From: an uncultured Eubacteriales bacterium
Lineage (GTDB): Bacteria > Bacillota > Clostridia > Lachnospirales > Cellulosilyticaceae
DNA: 64,000 nucleotides
Direction: 5' to 3'
Assembly (NCBI GenBank): GCA_900551325.1
Contig: URVM01000005.1
Span: 1-64,000, forward strand
Shown: piece by piece, positions 44,000-51,273 of the stretch
How positions within the stretch are numbered: the first letter of the stretch is position 1
Layout: each line of letters opens with the position of its first letter
Notes under the pieces: model-generated
Database searches by the model: none
Told to the model about the DNA's origin: nothing
The model's input: only the letters and a program-made list of their open reading frames with translations
Position numbers and translations under genes: made by a program

Positions 44000-44069
44000 A
44001 TTATAATTTATTCTTAGAATTTTTTTAACATATCGACATAAATGGACATTTTTCTAACACTAATGGACA
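44000..44069 (-). promoter_or_regulatory. Promoter and direct-repeat operator before the NYN-motor operon
   Basis: On the minus strand TTAAAA, 17 bases, TATAAT (44000-44028). Just upstream ATAAATGGACA (44038-44048) and ACTAATGGACA (44059-44069, plus-strand reading) are direct repeats 21 bp apart, two helical turns. The first half resembles the dyad at 27299-27340. Confidence 0.5.
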
Positions 44070-44071
44070 AC

Positions 44072-44109
44072 AAAAAGGTTACTCACCTATTTAAAGGGAG
44101 CAACCTTTT
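44072..44109. terminator. Terminator of the right YvrJ operon
   Basis: On the minus strand AAGGTTGCTC pairs with GAGTAACCTT followed by TTTGTTG. It has no sequence similarity to the left copy's terminator, so the operon duplication ends at the YvrJ stop. Confidence 0.75.
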
Positions 44110-44112
44110 CTT

Positions 44113-44271
44113 TTAATGTTTATCTACAGTATTCTGTTTTTCTAACACGTTACTAAGATGTGTAATAGTGGTCGAAAGATTTTCCATCTTCGCTTCTATA
44201 CGTACAAGTAAATACATGGAGAGGATAATGGGAAAGCCAAAGTTACCTATTTGGCTCAATAGCTCCTCCAC
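44113..44271 (-). CDS. YvrJ-family small membrane protein (right copy)
   Basis: 52 residues, same as 166-324 except Thr for Asn near the C terminus. N-terminal TM (about 8-23), then an amphipathic helix. GTG start four bases after the DUF2922 stop. This copy has the complete operon with promoter, so it is the likely functional one. Confidence 0.85.
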   Translation of the reverse strand: MEELLSQIGNFGFPIILSMYLLVRIEAKMENLSTTITHLSNVLEKQNTVDKH

Positions 44272-44275
44272 AAGC

Positions 44276-44506
44276 TTATACCTCGCTTAAATCAACTGCA
44301 TTCACTTGTTGGATCACGTATTTCGCCCCTTCAATACTATTAGCCTGAATGATCTCACCAATAGCCCCACTTGCAAGCATCTTTGTCATAGCTGCCTTAA
44401 TCTCTGCTCCTGTAAGTAACTCTGACGGATTAGAGATTGTAATAGTCTCCTGTGTCTTTGCTGGTGTACCAAATGTTAAAACTAAACTTCTTTTTGTTGT
44501 TTCCAT
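44276..44506 (-). CDS. DUF2922 protein (right copy)
   Basis: 76 residues starting METTKRSLVLTF, one residue different from the left copy. AGGAGGAAGTACAT lies upstream of the ATG. Unknown function; the family is almost always found beside DUF1659. Confidence 0.85.
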   Translation of the reverse strand: METTKRSLVLTFGTPAKTQETITISNPSELLTGAEIKAAMTKMLASGAIGEIIQANSIEGAKYVIQQVNAVDLSEV

Positions 44507-44568
44507 ATGTACTTCCTCCTAATTTTCATCATTGTGTAGTGCCTTGCCTTATCCAAGTCTCTCTCATG

Positions 44569-44660
44569 CTGTCACCTTTTGTTGTCTATCCTTCCAACTA
44601 ATCAACTGTCTGCTTTCCGCTGTCCAACTTTCCAACTAACCAACTGTCTACTTCTCACCG
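44569..44660. repeat. 37-38 bp tandem repeat, two units plus a partial
   Basis: Units at 44569 and 44606 and a partial at 44644, the same family as 626-790, in the same spacer between DUF1659 and DUF2922. Confidence 0.8.
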
Positions 44661-44663
44661 TTC

Positions 44664-44861
44664 CTACGCCTGATTCAGTAGTTTAGTCTCTACCACTTTC
44701 GTGATTTCTTCGACTTCCTCTTTGTTCAAACTTGCCACTGCTTGTCCTAAAGCGTATAAGTTTTCATCTGTTGCCTCCTTATTGCAATGAGCAAGGGTTT
44801 GAGAACCTTTTACAAATTTAAGACTCACTTTCACTTCATCAAGTAATGCTGTAACTGCCAT
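44664..44861 (-). CDS. DUF1659 protein (right copy)
   Basis: 65 residues starting MAVTALLDEVKVSL; two residues different from the left copy. GGAGGAAAAG ribosome site. First gene of the operon, read from the promoter-like motif at 44918-44947. It diverges from the plus-strand gene at 45055 with 193 bases between them. Confidence 0.85.
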   Translation of the reverse strand: MAVTALLDEVKVSLKFVKGSQTLAHCNKEATDENLYALGQAVASLNKEEVEEITKVVETKLLNQA

Positions 44862-44917
44862 TTCTTTTCCTCCTTGGTTGGATGTATTTGTATAAGCACC
44901 GGTAGCCTATACTCTAT

Positions 44918-44947
44918 TAATACGCTGGAAAAATCAAAAACCGTCAC
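44918..44947 (-). promoter_or_regulatory. Two-part promoter-like motif before DUF1659
   Basis: On the minus strand GTGACGGTTT, then CGTATTAATAGAGTATAG; GACGGTTT and CGTATTAA are 13 bases apart. It does not look like a housekeeping promoter; the spacing and the CGT-type -10 suggest an alternative sigma factor. It forms a large inverted repeat with the plus-strand motif at 44976. Confidence 0.6.
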
Positions 44948-44975
44948 AAATTTTAAAAAACTTTTTATTTTTTTT

Positions 44976-45007
44976 GTGACGGTTTTATCCCTCCTTCTGC
45001 GTATTAA
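44976..45007 (+). promoter_or_regulatory. Two-part promoter-like motif before the wHTH gene
   Basis: GTGACGGTTT, then CGTATTAACTAAG; GACGGTTT and CGTATTAA are 14 bases apart. The start codon is about 47 bases downstream. Divergent with the DUF1659 motif, so the two units are probably co-regulated. Confidence 0.6.
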
Positions 45008-45054
45008 CTAAGTAAGTGTGTAACACAACATTCTAAATTTAGGAGGAATAGCAT

Positions 45055-46047
45055 ATGTCATTGCAAAAAGTATTAAAATACTGTCCAAAATTAAATACCA
45101 TAACAGGGAGTGTGACAGCGAGTATCTTAATGTGTCAGCTAGAATATTGGTTCCAAAAAACTAAAGATCAGCCTTTCTATAAGTTCTTAGAACCTTGTGA
45201 AGATGTATGTTACAAAACAGGGGATAGTTGGACGGAAGAGCTTGGATTTAGCCGCTTTGAGTTTCGTACTGCCTTTTCTAAGATTGGTATGGTCTATCCT
45301 TCTAAAACTGCCTATCTTAAAAGCAAAGACCCCTTCCAAGGCAAGCTCTATCTTTCGTACAGGGACCGTATCAAAAAACGTACTTACTACGTACGTAATA
45401 CACAAGCAGTGAATGCAGTTCTTCTAAGTCTAGATTTACCACTTAGGTATTCAAAAGATTACAAACAAACTCTTAATACACATTCTCCATCTATAGACTC
45501 TACACCTAACATCCCTTATGAACGTATTTTAGACCTGTTTCATAAAACCTGTACAAGTCTTCCTAGTGTCCCTACTTTAACCACTGAACTTAAAACTAAG
45601 ATAACTAAACTTTGGACTCAACTCGAGAATCTAGGTAAAGATGCTCTATTAACTCTTGAAAAAGCTTTCCTCCAAGTTCAACACTCTGACTTCTTATGTG
45701 GACGTACACCTAAAAGCACTTGGCATGCTGTCTTGGATTGGATCTTACAACCTAAGAAGTTCTTTGACATATTGAAGGGAAAATATGCCCCCTTCTCACC
45801 TAAGTCCACTTCTTATGCTAGGCCTACATCTACTACATCCGGACCTTCTAGATCTACTTTTGTTGCACCTTCTTCTCCTGTATCTACTTCTGCTTCTACA
45901 TATGCCTCTTCCTATGGCTCAAAACCTCTACCTACCTTCCTCCGTGTGGAAAATCATAACTTTGACCTTGAACAACTAGAAACCTTAGAACAAGCCTATC
46001 ACTGGAGTCGCTTTCATGATAAATTGCACAATCCCTCACCTGTTTAA
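45055..46047 (+). CDS. Phage-replication-type wHTH protein
   Basis: 330 residues. The opening ITGSVTASILMCQLEYWFQK, then YKTGDSWTEELGFSRFEFRT and KSKDPFQGKLYLSYR, is the winged-helix form found at the N terminus of phage and plasmid replisome proteins (the usual text is ITGSVTASILLSQLxYW). A helical DnaD-like part is at about 150-240; then a Ser/Thr/Pro-rich linker (245-300) and a short conserved end. AGGAGGAAT precedes the ATG. No replication genes adjoin, so it could instead be a regulator of this module. Confidence 0.6.
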   Translation: MSLQKVLKYCPKLNTITGSVTASILMCQLEYWFQKTKDQPFYKFLEPCEDVCYKTGDSWTEELGFSRFEFRTAFSKIGMVYPSKTAYLKSKDPFQGKLYLSYRDRIKKRTYYVRNTQAVNAVLLSLDLPLRYSKDYKQTLNTHSPSIDSTPNIPYERILDLFHKTCTSLPSVPTLTTELKTKITKLWTQLENLGKDALLTLEKAFLQVQHSDFLCGRTPKSTWHAVLDWILQPKKFFDILKGKYAPFSPKSTSYARPTSTTSGPSRSTFVAPSSPVSTSASTYASSYGSKPLPTFLRVENHNFDLEQLETLEQAYHWSRFHDKLHNPSPV

Positions 46048-46088
46048 TTGTTAGTTTTTGACAAAAATAAAATTTTTTTTAAAATAGC

Positions 46089-46118
46089 GACGGTTTATCC
46101 CTATTTTCCACGTATTAA
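46089..46118 (+). promoter_or_regulatory. Two-part promoter-like motif (copy B)
   Basis: GACGGTTT, 14 bases, CGTATTAA, then TAGAGTGTAGG. It matches the motif before DUF1659 almost base for base in its halves, and precedes the long RNA candidate. Confidence 0.6.
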
Positions 46119-46119
46119 T

Positions 46120-46620
46120 AGAGTGTAGGGCAAAACAAATACTAGTTAGTTTTTGCACTACTCCACAGAAAGAGAAAGTAAAACATTTGGTCTTCCCCCC
46201 ACCAGTAAGCATGACATCCTCTTTCTAAAATCAATAACTTAAAGTTGTGGTAGCTTAGTTATTGATTAAAAATAGAATTTCATAGATGAATAAAGCAATA
46301 CCAAATTTCCAAGTAGGTATACTACTTAGACGGCGAGACGGGAAATCAAAAGGTACCTCTAAACGCTGACATAGCTTGTGGCAACTAACTCGTGTGAAAC
46401 TGTATGATACAGCTCTGGCATAGAGAGGGACCCCACCAGTGTATGCAGGACCGTAGGCACGGCCAGGGCGATGACCCCGAAGCTCTATAAGTACAAACCC
46501 AACAGAATCTAGGTAAGACTTACACATCTTGAATCCTTTAAACTACCACGACAAAAGCTGCCATAAAGTACAGGCAAGACACATCTGGGGGGATGAGTCT
46601 GTACTTTAGGCAGCTTTTTG
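46120..46620 (+). ncRNA. Candidate structured RNA, long copy B
   Basis: About 500 bases without a gene, running from the motif to a strong terminator. Local stems include AGAAAGAG/CTCTTTCT and ATCAATAACT/AGTTATTGAT; the 46330-46500 part is GC-richer than its surroundings, with palindromes such as GACCGTAGGCACGGCC. The end hairpin (46553-46619) has AAAAGCTGCC and TAAAGTACAG arms, a CATC-TGGGGG-GATG loop, and TTTTTGTG. Copy A is a shortened form, and copy C at 51063 lacks the front. A decayed IS605-type end is the main alternative, suggested by a coding-like trace LNADIACGN at about 46350. Not identified. Confidence 0.5.
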
Positions 46621-46709
46621 TGTTCTTTTATATTAACAATCTCTAATTTAAGTATCACTTCATTTTTTACTTACCAAGACAGCATTCATTTTAAATAAAA
46701 GGAGACATT

Positions 46710-47441
46710 ATGCCAAATTTAACTATTGAACAACATCTTCTTACACCTAATCCTTATAGTAGACCTTCATTGCCCCTTAGGGCTGTACATAAAATCATCA
46801 TTCACTGGGTAGCAAATCCTGTTACTTCTGCCCTTGTGAACCGCAATTACTTTGAAAACTTAAAGCACGGAACAAGAAACATCTATGCCAGTAGCCATTA
46901 TATAGTAGGACTCTTTGGAGAAATCTTTCAATGTATTCCTGATACAGAGCTTGCCTATCATGCCAAAAATGCTAATACTTATAGTCTCGGCATTGAAGTA
47001 TGCCACCTAGACTGGGAAGGCGCCTTTTCTACTGAAACTTACAACGCTCTTATAAACTTACTCGTTCACCTTTGTCATAAGTATACATTAGATCCACAAA
47101 AAGATATTCTTCGCCACTATGATGTAACAGGTAAAGTATGTCCCAAATACTATGTCCATCATCCTGCTTATTGGACTAAACTCAAAGAAGATGTGGTCAC
47201 ATGTTATACAAAAACTTATCTTGGACTGCCTACCTCTACTTATCCTCATGCTATAAAAGATCCCAGTGCGACTTACCAACCTACTTCTATTCGTCTTAAA
47301 CTCAATGGCACAGTGAAAACCGTTTCTGCCTTTACCATTAATGATTGTCACTATGTACGTCTTCGAGACTTAGCTGATAATACTTTATGTATTACTTTTG
47401 ATCCACTTCTTGGACTCCCTTGTCTTAGTGTAAAACAATAA
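46710..47441 (+). CDS. N-acetylmuramoyl-L-alanine amidase (amidase_2)
   Basis: 243 residues, no signal peptide. The amidase_2 domain spans about 20-165: KIIIHWVANP (zinc His), SSHYIVGLFGEIFQCIPDTE, AYHAKNANTYSLGIEVC and the second zinc site RHYDVTGKVCPKYY (His and Cys). It cuts the peptide from muramic acid. The last 50 residues (LKLNGTVKTVSAFTINDCHY) are a wall-type beta module. Lack of a signal peptide suggests endolysin-like release, which would need a holin; YvrJ proteins are possible but unproven candidates. AAAGGAGA precedes the ATG. Confidence 0.9.
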   Translation: MPNLTIEQHLLTPNPYSRPSLPLRAVHKIIIHWVANPVTSALVNRNYFENLKHGTRNIYASSHYIVGLFGEIFQCIPDTELAYHAKNANTYSLGIEVCHLDWEGAFSTETYNALINLLVHLCHKYTLDPQKDILRHYDVTGKVCPKYYVHHPAYWTKLKEDVVTCYTKTYLGLPTSTYPHAIKDPSATYQPTSIRLKLNGTVKTVSAFTINDCHYVRLRDLADNTLCITFDPLLGLPCLSVKQ

Positions 47442-47450
47442 ATTATATAA

Positions 47451-47510
47451 TAAGCCCCCTCAAGATAGATTGCTTCAATAATAAAAGCAACTACTTTAAG
47501 GGGGCTTATC
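47451..47510. terminator. Bidirectional terminator between amidase and rpn
   Basis: ATAAGCCCCCT pairs with AGGGGGCTTAT; an inner TTGCTT/AAAGCAA-type stem extends it. T/A tracts lie on both sides, and convergent genes flank it. Confidence 0.8.
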
Positions 47511-47536
47511 TATTATAACTTAAAATTATTTAATTC

Positions 47537-48406
47537 TTATATTTCTTGTCTTAAACTTTTTATTTCTATTATAGTAAGTCCTGTTTTTAATGCGATTGTT
47601 TCATCATCTAGCACATCTAGTAATGCACGTGCTACTTCTTTCTTGCCTTCTTTTATTCCTTCTTTTATTCCTTCTTTTATTCCTTCTTCTTTTCCTGAAC
47701 TAAATAAATTTGCTTTTTCATGTTCTGCATATTCTCTTGCCTTATAGAGCTGTATTGTATGTGGATCACTACTTAAGAAGTCTAATTTCTCCTCAGCCAT
47801 TTTAATTGCTGGTTCCATCTCCATCAACTCCTTCAACATATCTTTACTTATATCTGTTTCAAGGAATGCTAACCATCTTTGTAAAGCATTTTCTTTATAG
47901 TTTTTATCCTGTAATTTTCTAAATTTAGGTAATTCAATAAAATGAATCTCAACTAAATCAGTTAGCATATAATCCTTTACTTCATCTTCCCATAAATGAA
48001 AAGAACTATGATAATTTTCTATACCTAAAAATTCAAAATCTAATAAGTTAATCGTAATAACTTTAGAAAGTTTCTTATAGTCATCACCTCTTTTAATGCC
48101 TTCAAGGTATAACTTGCTCCAGTAAAATAGAGTTCTCTTATCCATATTTTTTTGGTTCGTTACTTGAACTTCTATATTAATTTCTTCACCTTCAATCGTT
48201 GTTGCCCTTACATCGATTCTACCTAATTTATCATTTATGAGTTCTGTCGTTAAATCTTTATTGTCTTGAATTTTAATTTTGTGTATCTTCTCTCTATGAG
48301 TTTTGTGAAGTACTGCATTAAGAAAAGCAATCAGCATAGGCTCATCGCCTTCTTCTCCGAAAAGTTTCTTAAATATAAAGTCATTTAGTGGCTTTAATCT
48401 TTCCAT
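47537..48406 (-). CDS. Rpn-family recombination-promoting nuclease
   Basis: 289 residues from the ATG at 48406, chosen for GGAG just before it. MERLKPLNDFIFKKLFGEEG and then GRIDVRATTIEGEEINIEVQ (D...ExQ nuclease core) are the PD-(D/E)XK Rpn pattern, with FYWSKLYLEGI following. Near the end there is a short repeat GIKEGIKEGIKEGKKE, typical of Rpn C termini, where copy number changes. Rpn proteins cut DNA and have been linked to defence. It is intact. Confidence 0.9.
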   Translation of the reverse strand: MERLKPLNDFIFKKLFGEEGDEPMLIAFLNAVLHKTHREKIHKIKIQDNKDLTTELINDKLGRIDVRATTIEGEEINIEVQVTNQKNMDKRTLFYWSKLYLEGIKRGDDYKKLSKVITINLLDFEFLGIENYHSSFHLWEDEVKDYMLTDLVEIHFIELPKFRKLQDKNYKENALQRWLAFLETDISKDMLKELMEMEPAIKMAEEKLDFLSSDPHTIQLYKAREYAEHEKANLFSSGKEEGIKEGIKEGIKEGKKEVARALLDVLDDETIALKTGLTIIEIKSLRQEI

Positions 48407-48461
48407 TTTATTTTCTCCTAAGTCACACATTCTAGTCAAAGTATGGTCAATTCTTACTTTT

Positions 48462-48472
48462 ATTATAGCATA
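48462..48472 (-). promoter_or_regulatory. Extended -10 promoter of rpn
   Basis: TATGCTATAAT on the minus strand, an extended -10, about 55 bases upstream of the chosen start. Confidence 0.5.
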
Positions 48473-48487
48473 TTATCTACACTTATT

Positions 48488-48527
48488 GGTTCATACAACT
48501 TTATTTTTATTGCAAGTTGTATGAACC
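48488..48527. terminator. Hairpin after the metallophosphoesterase gene
   Basis: GGTTCATACAACTT and AAGTTGTATGAACC are a perfect 14-bp inverted repeat, 12-base loop, followed by few T. It could be a weak terminator or an operator of rpn. Confidence 0.5.
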
Positions 48528-48573
48528 TTATTAACATAGAAACCTTAATTATAGTGACCTGAATATAAGCAGC

Positions 48574-49434
48574 TTAGATCTCCCACCTTTGGCACCACAT
48601 TTTTTTCACAAAATCTCTTCCTTTAATAACAATCTTATCCTTATAAACATCTACACACAAGCCTTGGCTTCCATTATCTACACCATATCCTTCGGAAGCA
48701 AGTGTATAACCTACACTTCCAGTATTAATATAATGTACCCCATTGATTTCATTCACTGTTTTTGGATGATCTACTACTGCATGGGTATGTCCTGTAAAGA
48801 ATAAAATTTTAGGATGTTGCTCTAAAATACTTCGTAGTGCTTCATCTTCTACTACCCCATCCGGATAGGATTGATTATAGCCATCCACTTCATAAGACCC
48901 TGCTGAAGTCTCTACTAAGGATTGGTGCAAAAAGATAAATACAGGATCTGTATCACTTGTTGCTTTTAACTGGTGTTTGAGCCATTCTAATTGTTCTTGT
49001 GAAAGTGTTGCTGCGTCTTTTAGATCGTCAGATGTAGATAAGAATATAAAATGATAGCCACCTATCCACTGATCATAATAAACCTCTGACAAACCTATTT
49101 GCTCTTTAAACCTTTCTGAAGCCTCTAGGTAACCTCCACTTTGCCATCTCACATCATGGTTGCCTAGCACCATATGAATAGTCTGGTCCTGTACAGTGTT
49201 TAAGATGGACTTCACATGATTATACTGGTCATCTTTCCCAGACTCTGTTATATCTCCTACAATGCATAGGGCTGCTGCATTTGGATTGGCCTCATTTAAA
49301 TCGATTAAGGCATTTTCTAGATGTGTGCTATATATATCCTTTTGGGCTCCTATATGTAAATCAGAAATAACTGAAAAAGTGATTTCAGGTGCCTCTTCTT
49401 GAAATGTACTTTTTATTAACTCATGTTGTAGCAT
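48574..49434 (-). CDS. Calcineurin-like metallophosphoesterase
   Basis: 286 residues. The five metal motifs are visible: FSVISDLHIGAQ, IVGDITESGKDD, VLGNHDVRW, FIFLHQSLVE and FFTGHTHAVVDHP. No signal peptide, so cytoplasmic. Members hydrolyse phosphomonoesters or diesters; the substrate is not readable. It lies next to a sulfatase in the same direction with 81 bases between; perhaps both act on modified sugars. Confidence 0.85.
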   Translation of the reverse strand: MLQHELIKSTFQEEAPEITFSVISDLHIGAQKDIYSTHLENALIDLNEANPNAAALCIVGDITESGKDDQYNHVKSILNTVQDQTIHMVLGNHDVRWQSGGYLEASERFKEQIGLSEVYYDQWIGGYHFIFLSTSDDLKDAATLSQEQLEWLKHQLKATSDTDPVFIFLHQSLVETSAGSYEVDGYNQSYPDGVVEDEALRSILEQHPKILFFTGHTHAVVDHPKTVNEINGVHYINTGSVGYTLASEGYGVDNGSQGLCVDVYKDKIVIKGRDFVKKMWCQRWEI

Positions 49435-49515
49435 AAGTTTTCCCCCTTATTAAGTCAGACTTATCGTCTACTCATTTTGAAATATATTGTTACCTAATTC
49501 TGCTTCTATTACCAT

Positions 49516-50850
49516 TTATCCTTCTAAGTTAAGTTTCTGTTGATGGGGTAAAATAACAGGCTCTACCTCTTTAGCTTCTATCATTTCAACTTTTAACCTT
49601 GTAGCTAACATTTCTCTGATTTTTTCATATGCAGGATGATCCACTAAGTTATTTTTCTCATCTGGATCTTTCTCTAAATCATATAAACAATCTTCATAAT
49701 ATACTTTGCCATCATAGATGCTCCATCCATCTTCCCCTGTCTGCACAGAGTATTTCCATTTGGACGTACGAATACATCTTCCTACTTGAGATTCACTTAT
49801 TTGAATAAAGAGTGTGTCTCTTGTATGACTCTTTTCTCTTTTTACTAGATCTACCAAAGAAATACCTCTTATTTCCTCTGGCACTTCTACCTTGGCACAC
49901 TCCAAAATAGTTCTTGGTAAATCTAATAAGCTTACCATTTCTCTAACAACACCTTTATTATTAAAAGGTCCTCCATAGGCAATAAATGGTATCCTAATGG
50001 ATGCTTCGTGACATGACCTTTTATACTCCCCATTCCGTGTGCAAAAATGAGAGCCATGATCACTTAAATAAAATATAATCGTATTATCTTCTATCCCTTT
50101 ACATTTTAGAACTTCTCTAATACGCCCTAGGTTTTTGTCTAATTGATTGCAACATCCTAAATAGTCAGGATAATTTTCTCGCCAATTTCCCTTAGTTCCT
50201 TCTAAATCTGAAGGTACAATAAAGTTTTTATACTTTTCTTTACTTCCCATTGGTCCTTCATAACAATTACGGTCATTTTGATGATGGGGTTCAATATGAG
50301 ATAAGAAGAGGAAAAATGGTTTATCACCTTCATGTCCACTGATATAGTCTAGTGCAAAATCTGTAATACAATCTGCACGATACCCTTTAAACTCAACTTT
50401 ATTTCCTTCTTTATCAAAAACATAACCATCATACCCATGAGACGTAAATTCTAATACATCCGCTGCCATCCAATAATCTTTATACCCTCCCCTACGTTCT
50501 TCAGGTATGGCTATTGTTTCATAATGATTATGTTTATCCGAAGCTAAGTGCCACTTTCCTACATAAGCTGTCTCATAACCACTATCACTTAGATAATGGG
50601 CAATTGTCTTCTCTTCTAGAGGTAAGCTTATACCATTAACACAACATCCTATTTCCGTTGCATATTTACCTGTTTGCAAGCAAGCTCTTGCTGGTCCACA
50701 TACAGGTTGAGGTGTAAATGCATACTCAAATCTTGTGCCTTGTTGTGCCATCAAATCTAAATTAGGGGTTATATTTAATTTTTGACCATATGCACCTACT
50801 GTATCCCATCTTTGTTGATCTACAAAATAAACAATAATATTAGGTCTCAT
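49516..50850 (-). CDS. Type I sulfatase
   Basis: 444 residues. PNIIVYFVDQQRWDTVG carries the metal Asp; the active-site motif VCGPARACLQTGKYATE has Cys51 in CxPxR, which an anaerobic maturase (anSME) turns into formylglycine. YVGKWHLASDKHNH and FYLSDHGSHFCTRNGEYKRS are the other conserved parts. No signal peptide, so it acts on internalised sulfated sugars. No maturase gene in this window. Confidence 0.9.
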   Translation of the reverse strand: MRPNIIVYFVDQQRWDTVGAYGQKLNITPNLDLMAQQGTRFEYAFTPQPVCGPARACLQTGKYATEIGCCVNGISLPLEEKTIAHYLSDSGYETAYVGKWHLASDKHNHYETIAIPEERRGGYKDYWMAADVLEFTSHGYDGYVFDKEGNKVEFKGYRADCITDFALDYISGHEGDKPFFLFLSHIEPHHQNDRNCYEGPMGSKEKYKNFIVPSDLEGTKGNWRENYPDYLGCCNQLDKNLGRIREVLKCKGIEDNTIIFYLSDHGSHFCTRNGEYKRSCHEASIRIPFIAYGGPFNNKGVVREMVSLLDLPRTILECAKVEVPEEIRGISLVDLVKREKSHTRDTLFIQISESQVGRCIRTSKWKYSVQTGEDGWSIYDGKVYYEDCLYDLEKDPDEKNNLVDHPAYEKIREMLATRLKVEMIEAKEVEPVILPHQQKLNLEG

Positions 50851-51062
50851 ACTCTATCTCCTATTCTGGCTGCCCTTAAGTTTAATTTTATTACATACAA
50901 GAATAATTTTAATTATTTACTATATAATACACCTTTTAGTCTATTCATGAAATTATTTTATTATTTTATTTTAGATAATCTAGTCTTCTAGTGTGACCAT
51001 AAATCCATCTACTAAAAGTGACCAATTTATCACCTTATTCCTTGTAGAAGATGAATAAAGCA

Positions 51063-51190
51063 ATAGCAAGTTTCCAAGTAGGTATACTACACTTACACAT
51101 CTTGAATCCTGTAAACTACCACAACAAAAGCTGCCATAAGTACTGGCAAGAAGCATCTAGGGGGATGCGTCTGTACTTTTGGCAGCTTTT
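51063..51190 (+). repeat. Truncated copy C of the structured RNA element
   Basis: GATGAATAAAGCAATAGCAA and the next bases match copy B from about 46284; then about 170 bases are missing and CACATCTTGAATCCT plus the end hairpin follow. In the hairpin (51126-51190) the loop stem is GCATC-TAGGGG-GATGC, where both arms changed together relative to copy B, which supports a selected structure. No promoter motif lies upstream. This fills most of the 420-base gap; 50851-51060 shows nothing. Confidence 0.6.
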
Positions 51191-51273
51191 ATTGTTCACT
51201 AGGTAGCTAATCCTCGTACGCCTACTCTTATAACCATAATGACTTCAAAAGCTTAAATTATGGTTTAATAATT

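Noticed and set aside
166..44861. The two operon copies as attachment sites of one 43-kb mobile element
   Set aside because: The repeats are gene-length, their outer terminators differ, and the interior contains several independent elements and operons; no integrase spans the whole.
46300..46520. Group I intron or IStron
   Set aside because: I could not find a consistent P3-P7 core, and no transposase gene accompanies it. A decayed IS605 end remains possible and is mentioned in the feature.
46255..46527. 90-codon minus-strand open frame across the RNA candidate
   Set aside because: No ribosome site, unusual composition (Arg/Cys/Pro mix) and no family; it runs against the promoter-terminator direction of the region.
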